This document shows, piece after piece, positions 34,966 to 38,158 of a stretch of DNA of 38,158 nucleotides. How positions within the stretch are numbered: the stretch's first letter is position 1; each line of letters begins with the position of its first letter. Where the stretch lies: contig JAGVOC010000127.1 in assembly GCA_020052975.1 (NCBI GenBank), forward strand, positions 1-38,158, given 5' to 3'. A program made the position numbers and the translations under genes. This stretch comes from Desulfobacterales bacterium (GTDB lineage Bacteria > Desulfobacterota > Desulfobacteria > Desulfobacterales > RPRI01). The notes below the pieces were generated by a model. The model saw only the letters and a list, made by a program, of their open reading frames with translations, was not told the DNA's origin and did no database searches.

Positions 34966-35865
34966 TTGCTTGTCTATATCAAGTTGCTTCTTACGGCTTT
35001 TATCTGGGGAGGAACATTCATTGCCGGAAGAATGGTTGCGCAAAATGTGGAACCATATTCGGCCTCGTTTTTAAGATTTGCGGTAGCTTCAGTTTGTCTT
35101 GTTTTCTTTACATGGAAAATGGAGGGTAATTTTCCGGAACTTAAAAAAAAACAAATTATACCTGTAATCCTTCTCGGAATGACAGGCATATTTTCATATA
35201 ATATTTTTTTCTTCAAAGGACTTAAAATAATCGGCGCTGGACGCGCAGCTCTGATCATTGCAAATAACCCTGTTTTTATAACTCTTCTTGCGTCATATTT
35301 TTTCAAGGAGAGATTAAATATATTCAAGCTTGCCGGAGTAGCAATTTCCGTTACAGGTGCAATTGTTGTAATATCGAGGGGAAATCCTCTTGAGATTTTA
35401 AGCGGAAGCCTCGGATGGGGTGAATTGTATATCTTCTACTGTGTTTTGAGCTGGGTTGCTTTTTCATTAATAGGCAAGTCAGTCATGTCGGATCTTTCTC
35501 CTGTAATTGCTATAACATATTCTTCAATAGCCGGAACCGCTTTCCTTTTTATTCCGGCATGGTTTGAAGGCATTGCTTTTAAAATGTTGACATATTCAAT
35601 TTCAGATTGGCTGGGCATTGTTTATCTCGGATTTTTTGGAACAGCCCTTGGGTTTGTATGGTATTATGAAGGCATAAAAAAAATAGGGCCTTCGAGGGCA
35701 AGCCTGTTTATTAACTTTGTTCCGGTAAGCGCGGTATTTCTTGCTTTCTTTATGCTTAATGAGCCGGTTACGCTTTCTTTGCTGGCCGGGACAATAATGG
35801 TCTCCTCGGGTGTCTACTTGACTAATTCGAATATGTCCGGAGCATCTGTTAGAGGCACAAGTTGA
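34966..35865 (+). CDS. EamA-family (drug/metabolite transporter) membrane protein
   Basis: This is a predicted inner-membrane exporter of the DMT superfamily, often linked to efflux of amino acids or other small metabolites. The 299-residue protein has about ten hydrophobic helices in two EamA repeats. The first contains FIWGGTFIAGRMVAQNVEPY and SASFLRFAVASVCL. The second contains YCVLSWVAFSLIGK and ends with the FVPVSAVFLAFFMLNEPVT block. I chose the TTG at 34966 because AAGGA lies exactly seven bases upstream; a TTG at 34942 has no such site. It is flanked by phrase-repeat spacers on both sides and is likely transcribed alone. The substrate cannot be deduced. Confidence 0.9.
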   Translation: MLVYIKLLLTAFIWGGTFIAGRMVAQNVEPYSASFLRFAVASVCLVFFTWKMEGNFPELKKKQIIPVILLGMTGIFSYNIFFFKGLKIIGAGRAALIIANNPVFITLLASYFFKERLNIFKLAGVAISVTGAIVVISRGNPLEILSGSLGWGELYIFYCVLSWVAFSLIGKSVMSDLSPVIAITYSSIAGTAFLFIPAWFEGIAFKMLTYSISDWLGIVYLGFFGTALGFVWYYEGIKKIGPSRASLFINFVPVSAVFLAFFMLNEPVTLSLLAGTIMVSSGVYLTNSNMSGASVRGTS

Positions 35866-35954
35866 GAGATAATTAAACAGGAAGCCGAAACCAGAAACCA
35901 GAATATATAAACCAGAAACAAGAACTTATATCGTAAGAGAAGGGGGAATATTTT
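35866..35954. repeat. Purine-rich phrase spacer
   Basis: Three or four variants of aaccagaaaccag/aaccagaaacaag lie at about 35888-35924, similar to 6750-6793. They are followed by AGAAGGGGG, the ribosome site of the lipoprotein gene. No promoter is evident. Confidence 0.55.
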
Positions 35955-36551
35955 ATGAAAAAATTTATATGGATTATTGCTTTATTCTGTGTGGTAATTG
36001 CATTCGGGTGTCATTCGAGAACAGATGCTCCAAAAGCGACAAAGGAAGTCAAAAGAGAGGCTCAAAAAGCTGAAAAGGAAGTCAAAAAAGATGCTCAGAA
36101 AGCTGAAACCGATACTTTGCCCGACCCCGTTTCTACCGGCAAAAAACCCAAAATAAATGTGTTGATGGACGTGAGCGGTGATGGTCTGGCACAAGTCCAG
36201 ATAGACCAGCGGGAGCAGTTGAATGACTTTATGGGCAAGGATCTTTTAAGAATGCTCAACAGGGCAGGTTATGAAGCCAGCCTTATTGCGAATCGTAACC
36301 AGTATGCAAAGGGAACTTATCTCCTTAAAGTAACCATAGTAAGATACAATCCCGGAAGTAAAGCGGCACGGATTGTTGTCGGATTTGGAGCAGGTGCCGT
36401 TTCTCTTGACACGCGTTACGAGCTTTTTGCCCCGGGAGGAAATCTCCTGGTTTCAGATGAACACGGAGTCGGTTCCAGTATGGATTGGACTTCCTGCGCA
36501 AGAAAATTAAACAAACAGACAGTTGACGCTGTGTCCGGCAAGTTAAAATAA
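35955..36551 (+). CDS. Lipoprotein with KE-rich linker and DUF4410-like domain
   Basis: This is a probable membrane-anchored periplasmic lipoprotein of 198 residues. A signal peptide (1-18) ends in AFGC, with C19 as the lipidation site; the lipobox is slightly non-standard. Next is a Lys/Glu-rich repeat (TKEVKREAQKAEKEVKKDAQ, about 29-52) that should form a short helix or spacer. The globular part (about 65-198) has ANRNQYAKGTYLLKVTIVRY and GSKAARIVVGFGAGAVSLDT, which resemble the DUF4410 pattern. That family link is from memory of the pattern and is moderate. Function is unknown. A strong AGGGGG ribosome site precedes the ATG. The C-S lyase gene starts two bases after its stop. Confidence 0.8.
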   Translation: MKKFIWIIALFCVVIAFGCHSRTDAPKATKEVKREAQKAEKEVKKDAQKAETDTLPDPVSTGKKPKINVLMDVSGDGLAQVQIDQREQLNDFMGKDLLRMLNRAGYEASLIANRNQYAKGTYLLKVTIVRYNPGSKAARIVVGFGAGAVSLDTRYELFAPGGNLLVSDEHGVGSSMDWTSCARKLNKQTVDAVSGKLK

Positions 36552-36553
36552 TT

Positions 36554-37726
36554 TTGAAAAAGACGGACTATTATAATTTTGATACTCCTGTTGACAGGAG
36601 CGGCACATACAGCATGAAGTGGGATAAATACAAGGGAAAAGATATTATTCCTCTTTGGGTTGCTGACATGGATTTTCTTTCCTCTCCCGCCGTAAGAGAT
36701 GCTTTAATTAAAAGAATCGGTCACGGTGTCTTTGGTTATACACTTCCGCCTCAGGAGCTTAACGAAATAATCATCAGCTTGATGGAAAATGAATATGGGT
36801 GGAAAATCGAAAAAGAGTGGATAGTGTGGCTGCCGGGAATTGTGACAGGTCTTAACGTGGTTTGCAGGGCGGTTGGTGAAGACGGGGATGATGTTATGAC
36901 CGCTGTTCCGGTATATCCTCCTTTTCTCACAGCTCCGGCAAACTCCCGCCGGAACCTTATAAAAACGCATCTTGTAGAAACAAACGGTAAATGGGGATTT
37001 GATTTTGAAAGCATGGAAAAAGCGATTAATCCGCGCACACGCCTTTTTCTGCTCTGTAATCCTCATAATCCTGTCGGGCGGGTTTATAACATGGATGAAC
37101 TTGAGTGCCTTGCTTCCATCTGCGCAAAACACGGTATTATTATCAGCTCGGACGAAATACATTGCGGGCTGCTGCTGGATACGGAAAAGCGTCATATTCC
37201 GACCGCAACCCTTTCACAGGAAACAGCAAACCGCACAGTAACACTGATGGCTCCCAGCAAAACTTTCAATGTGCCGGGTCTAGGCTGCTCATTTGCAGTA
37301 ATATCAAACCCGGATTTAAGGAAGCGTTTTACAAAGGCAATGACCGGAATAGTGCCGAGGGTGAACACTCTGGGCTATACAGCCGCAGTTGCCGCATACA
37401 GAGAAAGCCATGAATGGCACAGAGCTCTTATTGCGTATCTCAGGGAAAACCGGGACATGGTTCTTGGTGCCGTAAACAGGATGCCCGGCCTTTCTGCAGG
37501 AGAGGTTGAAGCGACGTACCTTGCATGGATTGATACAAGACAGAGCGGCATTGAAGATCCTGTAAAGTTTTTCGAAGATGCGGGTGTCGGGCTTTTTGAC
37601 GGGAAAGAATTCGGGACTCCCGGCTTTGTGAGACTCAATTTCGGATGTCCGCGTTCTCTGCTTGCCAAAGCGCTTGAAAGAATGGCAACTGCTGTTGAAA
37701 GCGGATCACGCGCCACCAAACCATAA
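36554..37726 (+). CDS. patB: PatB/MalY-type aminotransferase-fold C-S lyase
   Basis: This is a PLP-dependent fold-type I enzyme. In this subfamily members cleave cystathionine or cysteine conjugates (beta C-S lyase) or act as aminotransferases. The 390-residue protein begins DYYNFDTPVDRSGTYSMKWD and IIPLWVADMDF, the hallmark of the PatB/MalY branch. It has CNPHNPVGRV near 168-177 and SSDEIHCGL near 198-206. The PLP lysine is K236 in APSKTFN, and the C-terminal region has FVRLNFGCPRSLL. The TTG start at 36554 lies two bases after the lipoprotein stop with no separate ribosome site, suggesting translational coupling. Cytosolic. Symbol patB is a subfamily label, not proof of the exact reaction. 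Confidence 0.88.
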   Translation: MKKTDYYNFDTPVDRSGTYSMKWDKYKGKDIIPLWVADMDFLSSPAVRDALIKRIGHGVFGYTLPPQELNEIIISLMENEYGWKIEKEWIVWLPGIVTGLNVVCRAVGEDGDDVMTAVPVYPPFLTAPANSRRNLIKTHLVETNGKWGFDFESMEKAINPRTRLFLLCNPHNPVGRVYNMDELECLASICAKHGIIISSDEIHCGLLLDTEKRHIPTATLSQETANRTVTLMAPSKTFNVPGLGCSFAVISNPDLRKRFTKAMTGIVPRVNTLGYTAAVAAYRESHEWHRALIAYLRENRDMVLGAVNRMPGLSAGEVEATYLAWIDTRQSGIEDPVKFFEDAGVGLFDGKEFGTPGFVRLNFGCPRSLLAKALERMATAVESGSRATKP

Positions 37727-37742
37727 ACGATAAACCGGAGAC

Positions 37743-37756
37743 TCCGCCGCGGCGGA
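37743..37756. repeat. Mini-palindrome tccgccgcggcgga
   Basis: This perfect 14-base palindrome lies in the short gap before the last gene. Relatives occur at 311-324 (one mismatch), 22069-22083 and 24666-24680, all intergenic. Confidence 0.6.
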
Positions 37757-37778
37757 CCTTCGGCAACCGGAAACCATA

Positions 37779-38158
37779 ATGTTTAAATATCAGGAAACAA
37801 ACAGGTATTTTGCCCAGATTTCTAACGGACTCGAAGAGATGGGTGCCCTGGAACTGGAGAAGCTTGGCGCGAAAGAGATACACCCCGCTTACAGGGGTAT
37901 TTACTTTGAAGCCGATAAGAGAACATTATACCGGATAAATTATTCATCCCTTTTGATTACACGCGTGCTTGCGCCGCTTCTTGCTTTTAAGTGTGAGACA
38001 GCAGAAATTCTGTATAAAACTGCAAAAAACATCGACTGGCCCGCCATCTTTTCTGTAAGAAACACCTTTGCAGTATTTGCAACAGTTTCAAACAGCAAAA
38101 TAACGCATTCCCAGTATGCCGGCCTTCGCTTAAAAGACTCGATTGCGGATTTTTTCAG
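37779..38158 (+). CDS. RlmL-type 23S rRNA methyltransferase, 5' part (cut by window end)
   Basis: The first 126 codons of an open frame run to the window end. The sequence starts MFKYQETNRYFAQISNGLEE and includes ALELEKLGAKEIHPAYRGIY and YRINYSSLLITRVLAPLLAF. This is the N-terminal ferredoxin-like and THUMP region of the RlmL/RlmK/YpsC family, which methylates guanine in 23S rRNA at the N2 position and was formerly mis-annotated as N6-adenine DNA methylase. The methyltransferase domain lies outside the window, so the exact member cannot be decided. The ATG at 37779 follows CGGAAACCATA with a weak ribosome site. It appears independent of the C-S lyase, separated by 52 bases. Confidence 0.85.
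   Translation, partial: MFKYQETNRYFAQISNGLEEMGALELEKLGAKEIHPAYRGIYFEADKRTLYRINYSSLLITRVLAPLLAFKCETAEILYKTAKNIDWPAIFSVRNTFAVFATVSNSKITHSQYAGLRLKDSIADFF

Noticed and set aside
1..38158. tRNA, rRNA, riboswitch or a complete defence/biosynthetic island
   Set aside because: I looked for conserved tRNA arm patterns, rRNA-like stretches, leader motifs of common riboswitches, and clusters of unknown or nuclease/toxin genes, and found none I could support by eye. A covariance-model scan would be needed to exclude small structured RNAs.

Overview
The window reads as about 38 kb of chromosome from a Gram-negative bacterium. Evidence for a diderm is the lipoprotein pathway (lspA, lgt), periplasmic adaptor proteins, and lipoproteins with lipoboxes. 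The gene mix, the LivKHMGF cluster and the style of the intergenic repeats suggest a deltaproteobacterium (Desulfobacterota, Desulfobacterales-like). That placement is inference; no rRNA or marker search was possible. All supported genes are on the + strand except one 47-codon gene at 16086-16229. No tRNA, rRNA, CRISPR array, prophage or transposase was recognised.

Layout. (1) 1-11.5 kb is housekeeping: lon, tsaB, ileS, lspA, lgt, holA, pyk and a 71-aa unknown. (2) 11.5-16 kb holds an ABC efflux/lipoprotein-type transporter made of an adaptor, an ATPase and two separate FtsX-type permeases. A leader with four copies of a GGAGCCGTAA-type motif precedes it. (3) 16-16.9 kb is a long spacer with a small Arg-rich minus-strand gene and a 218-bp element bounded by 31-bp inverted repeats. 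(4) 16.9-22 kb is a second ABC transporter, headed by a TetR regulator with a palindromic operator: ATPase, a fused double-length FtsX permease, and an adaptor. A 125-bp palindromic mobile-type repeat lies just before the adaptor. (5) 22.2-27.3 kb is a complete branched-chain (or related) amino-acid ABC importer, livK-H-M-G-F, with a terminator-like hairpin between the binding protein and the permeases. (6) 27.4-31 kb holds argC, folD and a sensor-less sigma-54 activator. (7) 31-38.2 kb holds an M23 peptidase, secA, an EamA exporter, a lipoprotein, a PatB/MalY-type C-S lyase, and the 5' end of an RlmL-type rRNA methyltransferase cut by the window end.

The two ABC-FtsX-adaptor systems share a general plan but are built differently: two half permeases in one, a single fused permease in the other. 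Only the second has an obvious local regulator. Neither has an outer-membrane channel gene nearby.

The most unusual content is between genes. At least four families of small palindromic or inverted-repeat elements occur. There are also purine-rich, phrase-like tandem repeats that recur upstream of genes and always on the coding strand. I see no clear new defence or biosynthetic system. The best leads for something undescribed are the 218-bp inverted-repeat element, the adjacent 47-aa gene, and the four-copy motif leader at 11547-11719.
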